This document shows, piece by piece, positions 1-9,067 of a stretch of DNA of 64,000 nucleotides. The notes under the pieces are model-generated. The model was not told where the DNA came from and ran no database searches. It worked only from the letters and a program-made list of their open reading frames with translations. Both the position numbers and the translations under genes were made by a program. This DNA is from an uncultured Clostridia bacterium. GTDB taxonomy: Bacteria > Bacillota > Clostridia > Oscillospirales > Acutalibacteraceae. Numbering within the stretch: the stretch's first letter is position 1; the number at the start of each line of letters is the position of its first letter. The DNA is taken from the NCBI GenBank assembly GCA_944384905.1, contig CALWVE010000006.1:47247-111246 (forward strand). The letters are read 5' to 3'.

Positions 1-117
1 CAGATCCATCAGCAGAACCCTGCGGCCGGTTTCGGCCAGTTCTGCGGCAAATACAGCAGCCGCACAGGAAACCCCTGCGCCGCCCTTACCGGATGTGAGG
101 ATTACAATCTTTCCCAT
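1..117 (-). CDS. minD: MinD-like septum-site ATPase, N-terminal fragment
   Basis: The first 39 residues of a ParA/MinD-type ATPase run off the left edge of the window. The start is ATG at 117, with a modest AGGG ribosome site upstream. The fragment begins MGKIVILTSGKGGAGVSC, the deviant Walker A region of MinD. The first (signature) lysine is present, but the usual P-loop lysine before Ser/Thr is valine here. The gene follows mrdA on the same strand after a 110-base gap, the place minC-minD occupy in many clostridial mre clusters, but no minC lies between them. MinD normally sits on the membrane and, with MinC, blocks division near the poles. The identity is inferred from the motif and position; the rest of the protein is not visible. 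Confidence 0.7.
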   Translation of the reverse strand, partial: MGKIVILTSGKGGAGVSCAAAVFAAELAETGRRVLLMDL

Positions 118-227
118 AACAACATGTCCCTACTCTGTCATAATAGCACAAGACGTGCAAATAGTCAAAAGATTTTTTAGCTAAAAGCCTTGTTTTTTTG
201 AAATTTCCGAAAAATACCTGTGCCAAG

Positions 228-2627
228 CTACCCGCCCGAAGAATCATCATCCTTCCAAACATCCGGTTGCTCAACAGACTGACTGTAAGCTGTTGTTAAA
301 GTATCTAAATCCGAAGAAACCGAGGTTTCGGATGAGGGTTCCGATTCTTGTGAGCTTGTCCCGTTTTCCGTCTGGCTGTTCAGCGCGGAATCTTCGGGCT
401 GAGAAGAAGTGGATTCGGAAGAAGCGGGTTCAGACGATTCCGTCTGAGCAGAAGCTGCGGCGGAATCCGAGGAAACGGACGATTCTCCGCTGTCGGCGTT
501 ATCCTGATCTTCCTCTTCATCCGGGAAAACCAGCTCGCCCTTATCGTTTACGGTCTTGCCGTAAAAATAAGCGTCGAGAATATCTTTGGCCACTTCCTGG
601 CAATACGTACCGCTCGCGCCGTACTGCAAAACCACTGCCACGGCAATTTCCGGATCGTCATACGGGGCAAACGCAATAAACGTGACGTTATCGGAATGCC
701 CGGGCACTTCGGCCGTACCGGTTTTGGCACCCAAAGCAATGCCGTAATCGCCGAACTTGGTGGCACCGGTACCGGAAAGCACCACTTCGCGCATGCCAGA
801 TTTGACAACATCCAGCGTCGACTGGGAAATGCCCGTATCGGCCATCACTTCGGGTTCGTATTCGCTGACCACATTCTGACGGTTATAGTCGGTGATATGG
901 TCGAGCAAATGGGTTTTCAAGCGAACGCCGTCGTTGGCGATCGTCGCGCAATAAGTTGCCAGCTGCAAAGGCGTAAACGCGTCGTCCAGCTGACCGATGG
1001 CCGCCTGAATCGTCAAACCGTCCGTCCAGGTCACGCCATGATTTTCCTGATATTCTTCGCGGGAAGACATCGTACCTTCGCTTTCGCCGATTTCCACGCC
1101 CGTCTTGACGCCCAGACCAAACAGGTTGGCGTAAGCGCCCAGGCGATCGATGCCCAGCTGGCGGCCCGTGTCGTAGAAGAACACGTTGCACGATTCCGCA
1201 AGCGCTTCATGCACAGCAACGTTGCTATGGTATCCCAGGCATCGCGGCTGGTAATCGTCGTAATACAAGTAGCGCCCGGCACAGAAAATCTCCGTAACCG
1301 GCGTAATTACGCCTTCTTCCAGTCCCGCGCAGGCCACGCAGGGCTTAAAAACGGAACCCGGCATAAAAGCACCGTCGAATGCACGGTTAAACATGGGCGT
1401 ATTTTCGCTGTCGTTCAGCAGCTGCAGCTTATATTTTTCATCCTCGATATAGCGGTTCATATCATAGGTGGGATAATTCGATGCCGCCAGAATTGAAAAA
1501 TCGTCTACCGAAAGCACCACGGCCGCACCGGCTGTACAGTCTTCGCCAAAGCCTTCGGTATCCTCATCGCCATTTGCAATGGCTTCCTGCTGCCGCTCGA
1601 GACCGTTTTCCTGCGCGGCTTTTACGTTTTTGGCCAAAGAAGCGTTCGCTACCGCCTGCAAGTTGGAATCAAGCGTAAGGTAAACCGTGTTGCCCGAAAC
1701 CGGTGCCTGCGTTACCTCTGTATTGGTAACGTTGCCTTCTCCGTCTGTATACACCAGTTTCTGGCCGTTTTCGCCGCGCAGTTCGTCTTCGAAATAGCTT
1801 TCGATGCCGCTCTGGCCGCGTTTATCGTCGTAGGTATAACCCGAAATATTTTCGCTACTGTATTTTTCCTCTTCGGAAAGTGCATTGTACTGATCCTGCG
1901 TGAGCGAATAGATTTCGCCCACAATATGCGGCGCAAGACTGCCGTTTTCGTAATACCGCTCGGTAGAAACTTCCACGTTAACGCCCGGCAGTTCGGCTGA
2001 AGCCTCACTGACGGCGGCCACGGTGGCCTCGTCCACACCCTGCGCAAACGTATACGGCGTACTGCGGCTAAAGCCCAGTTTCTGCATATAGTAGCGCACG
2101 GCGATCACTTTCATGCGAAGCGTTTCATCGGCGATATCTTCGCATTCATACAGCTCCGTCATATACGCCATACAGTCTTCCGCCGTGGCATACGACTGCA
2201 TGTTGAGCATATACGGCCCTTTCATATACTCGATATCACTTTCCATATCGGCTTTGAAAGCATAGCTGCCGTCTTCTTTGCGCTCAATGGGCAGTTCGTT
2301 GATCCATTTCTGCCCGCGCCCTTCCAAAAGCATAATCGTGGATGCAATCGTCTGGTTGAGCGTTTTGTCATCCGCACCCGTCGCGTTGAACACCACGTTA
2401 TAAACCGTGCGGTTGCCCGCCAGAACATTGCCGTCCTTATCGAGGATTTCCCCGCGCGCGGCCGTCATCTTAACCGAAGACGCACCGCCCGACGCGGAAA
2501 GTTCTTCGAAATCTTCCCCCTGCGCCACCTGCCACTGCAAAAGGCGCAGCTCAAACGCCACGATAAACGCCGCAAGCAGGACGATGCACGCTGCATACCG
2601 CATCCAAACATGTTTCCCTTTGTGCAT
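228..2627 (-). CDS. mrdA: Penicillin-binding protein 2 (elongasome transpeptidase)
   Basis: This class B penicillin-binding protein of 799 residues cross-links peptidoglycan during side-wall growth as part of the Rod complex. It has an N-terminal membrane anchor at about residues 9-30, then a dimerisation domain. The transpeptidase carries all three active-site motifs: SVFK with Ser425, SCN at 479-481 and KTG at 635-637. The last ~95 residues are a Ser/Glu-rich low-complexity tail of the sort seen in extracellular Gram-positive proteins. The ATG start has an AAGGAG site upstream. It is the fourth gene of mreB-mreC-mreD-mrdA, 36 bases after mreD. Confidence 0.95.
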   Translation of the reverse strand: MHKGKHVWMRYAACIVLLAAFIVAFELRLLQWQVAQGEDFEELSASGGASSVKMTAARGEILDKDGNVLAGNRTVYNVVFNATGADDKTLNQTIASTIMLLEGRGQKWINELPIERKEDGSYAFKADMESDIEYMKGPYMLNMQSYATAEDCMAYMTELYECEDIADETLRMKVIAVRYYMQKLGFSRSTPYTFAQGVDEATVAAVSEASAELPGVNVEVSTERYYENGSLAPHIVGEIYSLTQDQYNALSEEEKYSSENISGYTYDDKRGQSGIESYFEDELRGENGQKLVYTDGEGNVTNTEVTQAPVSGNTVYLTLDSNLQAVANASLAKNVKAAQENGLERQQEAIANGDEDTEGFGEDCTAGAAVVLSVDDFSILAASNYPTYDMNRYIEDEKYKLQLLNDSENTPMFNRAFDGAFMPGSVFKPCVACAGLEEGVITPVTEIFCAGRYLYYDDYQPRCLGYHSNVAVHEALAESCNVFFYDTGRQLGIDRLGAYANLFGLGVKTGVEIGESEGTMSSREEYQENHGVTWTDGLTIQAAIGQLDDAFTPLQLATYCATIANDGVRLKTHLLDHITDYNRQNVVSEYEPEVMADTGISQSTLDVVKSGMREVVLSGTGATKFGDYGIALGAKTGTAEVPGHSDNVTFIAFAPYDDPEIAVAVVLQYGASGTYCQEVAKDILDAYFYGKTVNDKGELVFPDEEEDQDNADSGESSVSSDSAAASAQTESSEPASSESTSSQPEDSALNSQTENGTSSQESEPSSETSVSSDLDTLTTAYSQSVEQPDVWKDDDSSGG

Positions 2628-2663
2628 CCTGATTCATCTCCTTATCCAAACCCGATCCCATTC

Positions 2664-3170
2664 TCAGCCTGTAACGGAAAACAGCCCCCGATGAATGGGA
2701 TAAACCACCAGGCAGAACAGCGCCGAATACGCCGCCCGCGGCAAAATGTAGCGCACATAGATGTGCCCCGCGCCGCTTTGCCCGGCCAAAACCACAAAAA
2801 AGACCCATTGAAGGGAGAGCAAAACCACGCAAACCCCCAGCGAAACCGCCGCGCAGGTCAAGAAATTCACCCGCAGCAGATTGCGGCACAGCCAGCTGAT
2901 GAGAAAACACAGCGCCGCCAAAATCAAAGCGTGGAATCCCAGCACACAGCCCATCCCGAAATCGATGAGCAGTCCGGCCGAAAGCCCGAAAACCAGGCTG
3001 GGAATTTCAGATTCAAACAGCGCCGCCGCCACAGCCGCCGCAATCAGCGGAACCGGACGGATTCCCTCGATAGCCGGAAGCATCCCGGGCGTCTGGCTGA
3101 GGACATGCAGAACAAAAAACTCCAGCGCATAGGCAAAATACCGTACGGCCGTCATCCGGCGTTCCATCAT
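2664..3170 (-). CDS. mreD: Rod shape-determining protein MreD
   Basis: This is a 168-residue, very hydrophobic protein with about five membrane segments, the expected size and character of MreD, the integral membrane member of the MreBCD elongation complex. Primary sequence of MreD is poorly conserved, so the call rests mainly on size, hydrophobicity and its place between mreC and mrdA. Its ATG overlaps the mreC stop codon (ATGA, 4 bases), which suggests translational coupling. Confidence 0.88.
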   Translation of the reverse strand: MMERRMTAVRYFAYALEFFVLHVLSQTPGMLPAIEGIRPVPLIAAAVAAALFESEIPSLVFGLSAGLLIDFGMGCVLGFHALILAALCFLISWLCRNLLRVNFLTCAAVSLGVCVVLLSLQWVFFVVLAGQSGAGHIYVRYILPRAAYSALFCLVVYPIHRGLFSVTG

Positions 3171-4039
3171 TTGTTTCCTCCGGTCTGTTCGTCAAAAATC
3201 GCGTTGGACGATTCGCCCTGCCCCAGAAAATCAGTGATGACAAAGACATCCGTAACGTTTTTGATATCGACGCACGGCTGAACCGTTGCGCAGTAAGACA
3301 CGTCGTATTCGCTGGGCTGTACGCTGGTGACATAGCCCAAAACCAACCCTTTGGGGTACACCCCGCTCAGGCCGGACGTGGTGATGATCGTGTTTTCCTT
3401 GATCTTCGTGTCGCGCGTCAGGTAATTCAAACGGATACAGCCTGCTTCTGCCGTTTCGATATCGCTCGAGGTCACGCCGCTTTCGCGGAATTCCGTGGAA
3501 ACAGCCGAAATTTCGAGATCCGGCGACAAAATCGTCTTTACCCGGCTGGTGGTTGCATACACTTCCGTTACGATCCCCACTACGCCGTCGCTGGTAATCA
3601 CCGGGTCGTTGACGCTGATCCCATTCAGGCTGCCCTGATCGATGGAAAAGCCGTAATACAGGTCGTTAGGGTCCCGGCCGATCACCGCAGCCGCTACAAA
3701 TTCAAAATCCTTATTCTGTTCCTTGATTTCGAGAATCGATGCATACTGGATATTCTGCCGCTTCACGTCGTAATAATCCACCAGCTGTTCGCGCAGCAGG
3801 CGGTTTTCCTCTTTGAGCGCATCCAGTTCTTCCGTGTGATCGTTCACGCCCAGCGCATCGCCGATGGCCCGCATGGCGGCCGTTCCGGCTCCCTGCAAAG
3901 GCGCGGTAATCACACCCAAAAAGCTGGACGTCGCCGTGCGCCCGAAACCGGCGGAAAGCACAGCTAAAATCAACAGCACCGCCGTAACACCCACCAGTAC
4001 CCGAGACTTACCGGTGTGAAAAAATCGTTTCATACCCAT
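3167..4039 (-). CDS. mreC: Rod shape-determining protein MreC
   Basis: MreC, 290 residues, is the bitopic scaffold that links cytoplasmic MreB filaments to PBP2 outside the membrane. It has a short basic N terminus and a membrane segment at about residues 13-33. A coiled coil follows at about 65-95 (ELDALKEENRLLREQL), then the beta-rich MreC core with the typical GVVGIV segment. It starts 13 bases after mreB and overlaps mreD by 4 bases, so it is the second gene of the cell-shape operon. Confidence 0.95.
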   Translation of the reverse strand: MGMKRFFHTGKSRVLVGVTAVLLILAVLSAGFGRTATSSFLGVITAPLQGAGTAAMRAIGDALGVNDHTEELDALKEENRLLREQLVDYYDVKRQNIQYASILEIKEQNKDFEFVAAAVIGRDPNDLYYGFSIDQGSLNGISVNDPVITSDGVVGIVTEVYATTSRVKTILSPDLEISAVSTEFRESGVTSSDIETAEAGCIRLNYLTRDTKIKENTIITTSGLSGVYPKGLVLGYVTSVQPSEYDVSYCATVQPCVDIKNVTDVFVITDFLGQGESSNAIFDEQTGGNK

Positions 4040-4052
4040 TCACCCGCCAAAC

Positions 4053-5075
4053 TCAGCGTTTGCGCGCGGCTTTTGAAGCTACGCCAAACTCCAGCCGGCG
4101 GCCCGTTCCTTCCGCTACGCAGTCCAGCGGACTTTCGGCCACCTGCACCGGCATACCGGTTTCCTGCGCGATCAGGCGATCCAATCCGCGCAGCAGAGCG
4201 CCGCCGCCTGTGAGCGTGATGCCGTGGTCGATAATATCGGCGGCCAGTTCCGGCGGGGTCTTTTCCAGCGTGCTTTTTACGGCTTCCACAATCGTGAGGA
4301 TGCAGTCGGCCAATGCTTCGCGGACTTCTTCGGCGTGAACGGTGACGTTCTTGGGCAGGCCGTCCACAAGATTGCGGCCCTTGATCTCCATAAACGCGCC
4401 CTTTACTTCTTCCACCGGATAGGCGGAGCCGATCGCCACCTTGATTTCTTCGGCGGTGCGTTCGCCGATCAGCAGGTTATATTTTTTCTTAATATAGTTG
4501 ACAATGGCGTCGTCGAATTTATCGCCGGCCATACGAACGGAAACCGCGGCGACGATATCGCCCAGCGAAATCACGGCCACTTCCGCCGTGCCGCCGCCGA
4601 TATCCACCACCATGCTGCCGGTGGGATCTTCCACAGGCAGGCCCGCGCCGATTGCCGCAGCCATCGGTTCTTCAATCAGCTCCACGGCGTTGCTGCCGGC
4701 CTGACGGGCGGCGTCTTCTACCGCGCGGCGTTCCACTTCCGTTACGCCGGAAGGAATGCAGATCACAATTCGCGGGCGGCTGAAAAACGAACCGCGCACA
4801 ACGGATTTGATAAAATGCTTGAGCATGGCCGCCGTCACGTCAAAGTCGGCGATAACGCCGTCTTTCAGCGGACGAACGGCGATGATCGAACCGGGCGTGC
4901 GGCCGATCATGTCTTTGGCGGCTTGTCCCACGGCCAGCACTTCATCCGTACGCACATCCACAGCCACAACGGAAGGCTCGCGCATCACGATACCCTTGCC
5001 CTTGACGTACACGAGCGTATTGGCCGTACCCAGGTCAATACCGATATCTTTGGAAAAAATTGAAAACAAACCCAT
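4053..5075 (-). CDS. mreB: Actin-like rod shape protein MreB
   Basis: MreB forms membrane-associated actin-like filaments that steer side-wall synthesis. The first phosphate-binding motif (DLGTANT at about residues 14-20) and later actin-fold motifs such as [15 protein letters not shown] and [10 protein letters not shown] are intact, and 340 residues is the normal family length. I chose ATG at 5075: an upstream in-frame GTG at 5087 lies inside the AAGGTGG ribosome site that serves this ATG. It is the first gene of mreB-mreC-mreD-mrdA, behind a TTGAGA-17-TATAAT promoter at 5205-5233. Confidence 0.96.
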   Translation of the reverse strand: MGLFSIFSKDIGIDLGTANTLVYVKGKGIVMREPSVVAVDVRTDEVLAVGQAAKDMIGRTPGSIIAVRPLKDGVIADFDVTAAMLKHFIKSVVRGSFFSRPRIVICIPSGVTEVERRAVEDAARQAGSNAVELIEEPMAAAIGAGLPVEDPTGSMVVDIGGGTAEVAVISLGDIVAAVSVRMAGDKFDDAIVNYIKKKYNLLIGERTAEEIKVAIGSAYPVEEVKGAFMEIKGRNLVDGLPKNVTVHAEEVREALADCILTIVEAVKSTLEKTPPELAADIIDHGITLTGGGALLRGLDRLIAQETGMPVQVAESPLDCVAEGTGRRLEFGVASKAARKR

Positions 5076-5204
5076 TTTAAAAACCACCTTTTTCTTTGTA
5101 GAACGAATATTCCGCCACCCTCTGCTCCGGCAGAAAAGAAAAGCAAAACGTCCGGTTTTTTTCTGTCATTTTTATCTTTAGGCCATAAAACCGCAAGTAT
5201 TTTT

Positions 5205-5233
5205 ATTATAACGGCAAAGCGTTTTTTTCTCAA
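5205..5233 (-). promoter_or_regulatory. Sigma-A promoter of the mreBCD-mrdA operon
   Basis: On the - strand TTGAGA (5228-5233) and TATAAT (5205-5210) are separated by 17 bases. Transcription would start near 5198, about 120 bases before the mreB start codon. Confidence 0.7.
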
Positions 5234-5319
5234 CCGCTTTTCGTCGATTCTTTATGTAAACTTTTTTCTTTTTTCCTCTAAGCGGATTGTTTTGCAGGTG
5301 AAGGATGCCGGGGTGATTG

Positions 5320-5663
5320 GCCGCCGGTTCGCGACTATTGCTTAGGTGTTGGTCATATGAAGGGGAAACCCCCGGCGAGGGTTTCCCCTCGAAAACAGTC
5401 CACCGGACTGTTTTCTCACCCCATCCTGCGCTTATGGAGGCAAAAGAGTTCCGCTCTCTGCGGAGAGCGGCCAAAGGCTCTGCCTTTGGAATCCGCAAAC
5501 CTTTGAAAAGGTTTGATCGAAACTTTTTTCGTTTATACATCAAGCTTCTGCCGCGGCCGCCTAATTGCAATTTTTTTAAAAGCTAAGCGAGGGTACCGAG
5601 CGACCCGCGACTTACCGGCGGAGGTTCTCCGCCCGTGAAGTATCCCGCGGCGGTTCGCCGCCG
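5320..5663. repeat. Mosaic palindromic intergenic repeat, copy A
   Basis: This copy fills the gap between mreB and the DUF4321 gene and ends exactly at the latter's stop codon. In order it holds a GGGGAAACCC/GGGTTTCCCC hairpin, a GAAAACAGTCC/GGACTGTTTTC hairpin (5391-5415) and a conserved CCTGCGCTTATGGAGGC core. Then come a CCGCTCTC/GAGAGCGG hairpin with TGCG loop (5451-5470), an AAACCTTT/AAAGGTTT hairpin and terminal GCGGCGGTTCGCCGCCGC. The same modules in other combinations occur at a dozen other places in the window. Confidence 0.85.
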
Positions 5664-5927
5664 CTAAATGCGCAGCTTCGAGGCCAGCACCACCGCGACA
5701 ATCACCAACAGTGACTGTGCCACGTTGATACTGATCGAAATACCAAACGTAAGCGTCATCACAGCCAAATCCACCGTTACCGGATCAATCCCCGCGTGCA
5801 CACCCAGATTCAGCCAGCCTAAGCCCGGCACCTGCGCGGCCGCATCGCCCAGCACGCTGCCCAGCACCACTGCTGTGACGATAACCACCACCAAAAACAG
5901 TGTGCGCAGCCAATTGCCTTTTTTCAT
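5664..5927 (-). CDS. DUF4321 domain small membrane protein
   Basis: An 87-residue protein with two predicted membrane spans (about 8-28 and 55-84) and a Gly/Pro-containing loop between them. It matches the small clostridial DUF4321 family, which is often found near mreB/radC in Firmicutes; its function is unknown. The start is ATG at 5927 with an AAAGGAATT ribosome site. It lies in the same orientation as the downstream mre operon but is separated from it by repeat copy A and the mre promoter. Confidence 0.7.
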   Translation of the reverse strand: MKKGNWLRTLFLVVVIVTAVVLGSVLGDAAAQVPGLGWLNLGVHAGIDPVTVDLAVMTLTFGISISINVAQSLLVIVAVVLASKLRI

Positions 5928-6196
5928 CTTTTAATTCCTTTCTGCCTCTGCCGGTTGTGGCGAACATTGTTTTGGCCACAAGATGGTGGAAAACTTGTTC
6001 TCCTGCGGTGGAAAACTGCCTTTTGAAGCGTATTTTCACACGCTTTCATCTTTTCCACAAATCGCTTTACACAATCCGACAAGCTTCGATTTTTTCAGAT
6101 TTTATATGCGTTTTTTCTATGTATTCCGCCCTATATCAACAAGTCCTCAACGGGGTTTCAACGAACATTTCCACAATTTCAACCGAGTTTTCAACA

Positions 6197-8290
6197 TTAC
6201 ACAACGCCGCGTTGGGAAAGTCCGCGGGTACAGGGAAATACTGGCTTTTCGTATTGTTGAAAGCTTTGCAGGATTTCCCCACATTCCACGCTGTTTTCCA
6301 CAGTAAACCGCAGCACGCCGAAATCGGCGCGCGCCGCTTCTTCGGCGTGATCCCACAGCGCCAACGGCACACTGTTGAGAATCTCCACGCTGCGCCCGGC
6401 ACCCGTTTTTGTGCACATCACAGGGAACGAAATGCCCTTGCGGTCGGTAATCGAGCCCGGTTCGCGGCAGTTGCGGCAGCCGCCCGGGGCATTGGCCAGC
6501 GGACAGTTGCGCACCAGCATCATCGGCTGGCGGCCGTAGACCAGAATCCCGCGGGGAACGTTTCCGCCCACCTGCGCGCTCTGGCGCAGCGAAAGTTCAA
6601 AAGACAATTCGCATGACGCCGCGCCCAGGCGGGCATACTCCTCGAGGGCAAATGTATTGGTTACGTTGAGCGAAAAGCCGCCGTGACAAACCGCGCCCAG
6701 TTCCCGGCAGAGCGCCACGGCGCCCAGATTGCCGCACCAGAACGTGTCGATACCGGCATTCAGCAGCGCCTGCATTTTGCGGCGCACGGCACCTTGAGCG
6801 CCGAACATAGACCGCGGCAGTTCCACGGCTACCGGCAGGCCTTTCTGTTTTAAAGAAACGAACGTTTCCACGTCGTTTTCCAGCGGCAGATACAGCCATT
6901 CCAGCTCATGGGCGTTTTCGGGAATCTGCCCGGCGTTTGCAAAACGCGCGCGCAGACGGCGCTTTTCGGGCACGTGCGGCGGCACGGCCGGTTTATCCAA
7001 AACAAACGGAATTTCCGGCTGACTGGCGCGCAAAGCCGAAAGCGCAGCCAAAGCATCCCGGCGAAGCGCGTTGATCGCGGAAGCGGGAACCGCCAGTCCT
7101 TCGCCGATGGTACAGTCGATCTGATCGGCGTAATAAGGCGTATCGCCCGTTTTTTCCAGCTGCGCGCGGCAGCGGGCTTCATCGGCCGGGCGGTTGATCG
7201 CCGCTTCGGGCACAGCGCCCTGTACAGACGCTTCGTGTCCCTGCGCATCGCGGACCGTTAAAGCCAGCGGCTGACCGGCCTTGGCCGTAAACGAAAAAGC
7301 AACCGGCACGCTCTTGCGTTCGCCGCGGTAAATCGTGTGCAGCGCGGCAAAAACCTTATTCTGCGCGGCGGCCACGTCTTCTTTGGTGCGGATGCCGAAC
7401 ATCCCGCGCCCCAGTTTGCCGTCCGGGTAACCGGCCGTAAAGCCGGAACGGGAAAACACCGCTTCGAGATCGCGCAGCAACTCCGGCGGAATCGCTTCGC
7501 CGTCGGCGGCGCGGCGGCAGGCCTGCGTGGCGGCGGCCACATATTCGGGCCGCTTAAGCCGTCCTTCGATTTTGGCGGAACAGATCCCCGCCCGGCGCAG
7601 CTCGTCCACGCGCGGGATAAACGAAAAATCTTTGAGACTCAGGTCGTGTCCCGTACCGCCGGGGGCCGCAAACGGCAGGCGGCACGGCTGGGCACACTGC
7701 CCGCGGTTGCCGCTGCGCGAACCCAAGATCGCGCTGAAATAGCATTGTCCCGAAACGGACATGCACAGCGCCCCATGGACAAACGCTTCCAACTCCACGT
7801 CGCAGGCGTCGGCTACGGCGCGCATTTCGGCAAGCGACATCTCGCGCGAAAGCACCACGCGGCTCATGCCCAGTTCCTGTGCCAGCGCGGCGCCGGCCGG
7901 CGTATGCAGGCTCATCTGAGTAGAAGCGTGCACCGTCAGCTGCGGCGCACAGCGCTTCATCAGCGCGTACAGGCCCAGATCCTGCACCAGCACGGCGTCG
8001 GCCGGCATACGGCACGCCAGTTCAATCACCCGCAGCGCGCCGTCGAGTTCTTCGTCGCGCAGCAGGGTATTCACCGTAAGATAAACTTTTACGCCGCGTT
8101 CATGGCAATACGCGGCGGCTCTAAGCAAGGCTTCGTCGTCAAAATTGGCGGCTCCCGCGCGGGCGCTGAACAAAGTAGCGCCCAGATAAACGGCGTCCGC
8201 CCCGCTGCGCACGGCGGCAATGAGCGCTTCTTCCCCGCCTGCGGGAGAAAGCACCTCGATCCGTTCGGGAATGCGTTTGGAATCAGGCAT
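6197..8290 (-). CDS. Peptidase U32 family protein
   Basis: A 697-residue member of the U32 family. Residues about 150-180 contain the signature EAFVHGALC...SGQC...CAQPCR, whose cysteines are thought to bind an iron-sulfur cluster. Family members act in prephenate-dependent tRNA or 23S rRNA hydroxylation (TrhP, RlhA) or were described as collagenase-like proteases; which applies here cannot be told. The length indicates the long form with an extra C-terminal domain. The second half carries a CPLANAPGGCRNC segment, which could bind another metal. ATG at 8290 has a GGAGGG site and overlaps the end of zapA by 8 bases, so the two are coupled. An upstream extension to 8428 is open but lacks a ribosome site. 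Confidence 0.85.
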   Translation of the reverse strand: MPDSKRIPERIEVLSPAGGEEALIAAVRSGADAVYLGATLFSARAGAANFDDEALLRAAAYCHERGVKVYLTVNTLLRDEELDGALRVIELACRMPADAVLVQDLGLYALMKRCAPQLTVHASTQMSLHTPAGAALAQELGMSRVVLSREMSLAEMRAVADACDVELEAFVHGALCMSVSGQCYFSAILGSRSGNRGQCAQPCRLPFAAPGGTGHDLSLKDFSFIPRVDELRRAGICSAKIEGRLKRPEYVAAATQACRRAADGEAIPPELLRDLEAVFSRSGFTAGYPDGKLGRGMFGIRTKEDVAAAQNKVFAALHTIYRGERKSVPVAFSFTAKAGQPLALTVRDAQGHEASVQGAVPEAAINRPADEARCRAQLEKTGDTPYYADQIDCTIGEGLAVPASAINALRRDALAALSALRASQPEIPFVLDKPAVPPHVPEKRRLRARFANAGQIPENAHELEWLYLPLENDVETFVSLKQKGLPVAVELPRSMFGAQGAVRRKMQALLNAGIDTFWCGNLGAVALCRELGAVCHGGFSLNVTNTFALEEYARLGAASCELSFELSLRQSAQVGGNVPRGILVYGRQPMMLVRNCPLANAPGGCRNCREPGSITDRKGISFPVMCTKTGAGRSVEILNSVPLALWDHAEEAARADFGVLRFTVENSVECGEILQSFQQYEKPVFPCTRGLSQRGVV

Positions 8291-8732
8291 TGTGCTTCCC
8301 TCCGTCTGCATCGATTTCAAAAAAGCTCTTGAGTCCCGGCTCGGTTTCTTCCTGCGCGCGGAAAGGATTGCGGTGTTCGGCAAAAACCGCGCCCGCGTCC
8401 AAACCGTCCGCACCTGCGCAGGCAGCACCCTCCAGCCGTTCCAGGCTCGCGCGCAAAGCGCGAATCTGGTCTTCCTGTTGGTTTAGACGCGCTTCTTTTT
8501 CTTCAAGCTGCTTTTTTAGCTCGTCGCCCTCTTTTTCCGCGCGGATCGCCCGGTCGCACAAATTGAGCGCCGCCATCAACAGCGGCCGCTCCGTGGGGCC
8601 GTAAGGGGTTTCCGCTCCATGTATATCAGCTTCCACCTGCCGCACCAATTCCTGCATATATTCATCGGACTCATCTGTCAACAGGCTGACGGGCATTCCG
8701 TTCACCATCAGCCGCACACGCCGCTTTTCCAT
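8283..8732 (-). CDS. zapA: Cell division protein ZapA
   Basis: 149 residues. The N-terminal ~85 residues match ZapA, which binds and bundles FtsZ at the division ring (RVRLMVNGMPVSLLTDESDE, then a helical region). ZapA is usually about 90-110 residues; this one has an added charged coiled coil (about 85-125) and a further ~25 residues. In clostridia zapA commonly precedes a U32 gene, as here. The 8-base overlap with that gene suggests co-expression. Confidence 0.85.
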   Translation of the reverse strand: MEKRRVRLMVNGMPVSLLTDESDEYMQELVRQVEADIHGAETPYGPTERPLLMAALNLCDRAIRAEKEGDELKKQLEEKEARLNQQEDQIRALRASLERLEGAACAGADGLDAGAVFAEHRNPFRAQEETEPGLKSFFEIDADGGKHNA

Positions 8733-9067
8733 TTTCCGCTCGCCGCCTTTCTTTTGTCAAACGTCAAAAAATTCATAGAAAACTTGATTTTTACAAACCT
8801 GTCATGCTATATTGGTAATGCCGGGCAAAGCCCCGGCTTTCCTGCGTTTTCTCTTTCTAATTATACGATTTTTTTATCCCGCATAAAAGGGGATGCATGG
8901 ATTTTTTTATATTTTCATAAATTCGTAAGGAAATCTGCGACTTACTCTTGAAAAATAAGCCAAAACCTATTATACTATACAAGAACCATTCAAGATTTGG
9001 TGCTTATTTTACACATTTTTTATAATTTATGCTCATTATTATATCCTAACCAGAGGGGGACACATTG
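8733..9067. other. Divergent intergenic region between zapA and glgP
   Basis: A 335-base AT-rich region between two divergent transcription units. It holds a short GCCGGG/CCCGGC hairpin at about 8820-8840, a possible - strand TATAAT at 8860-8865 without a convincing -35 box, and the glgP promoter. I see no reading frame with a ribosome site here. Confidence 0.6.
8948..8976 (+). promoter_or_regulatory. Sigma-A promoter of glgP
   Basis: TTGAAA (8948-8953), 17-base spacer, TATACT (8971-8976). The start site would fall near 8983, leaving a leader of about 85 bases before glgP. Confidence 0.75.

Noticed and set aside
5178..5570. A 130-codon frame over repeat copy A
   Set aside because: Consists almost wholly of the palindromic repeat; similar frames appear in every copy in any phase.
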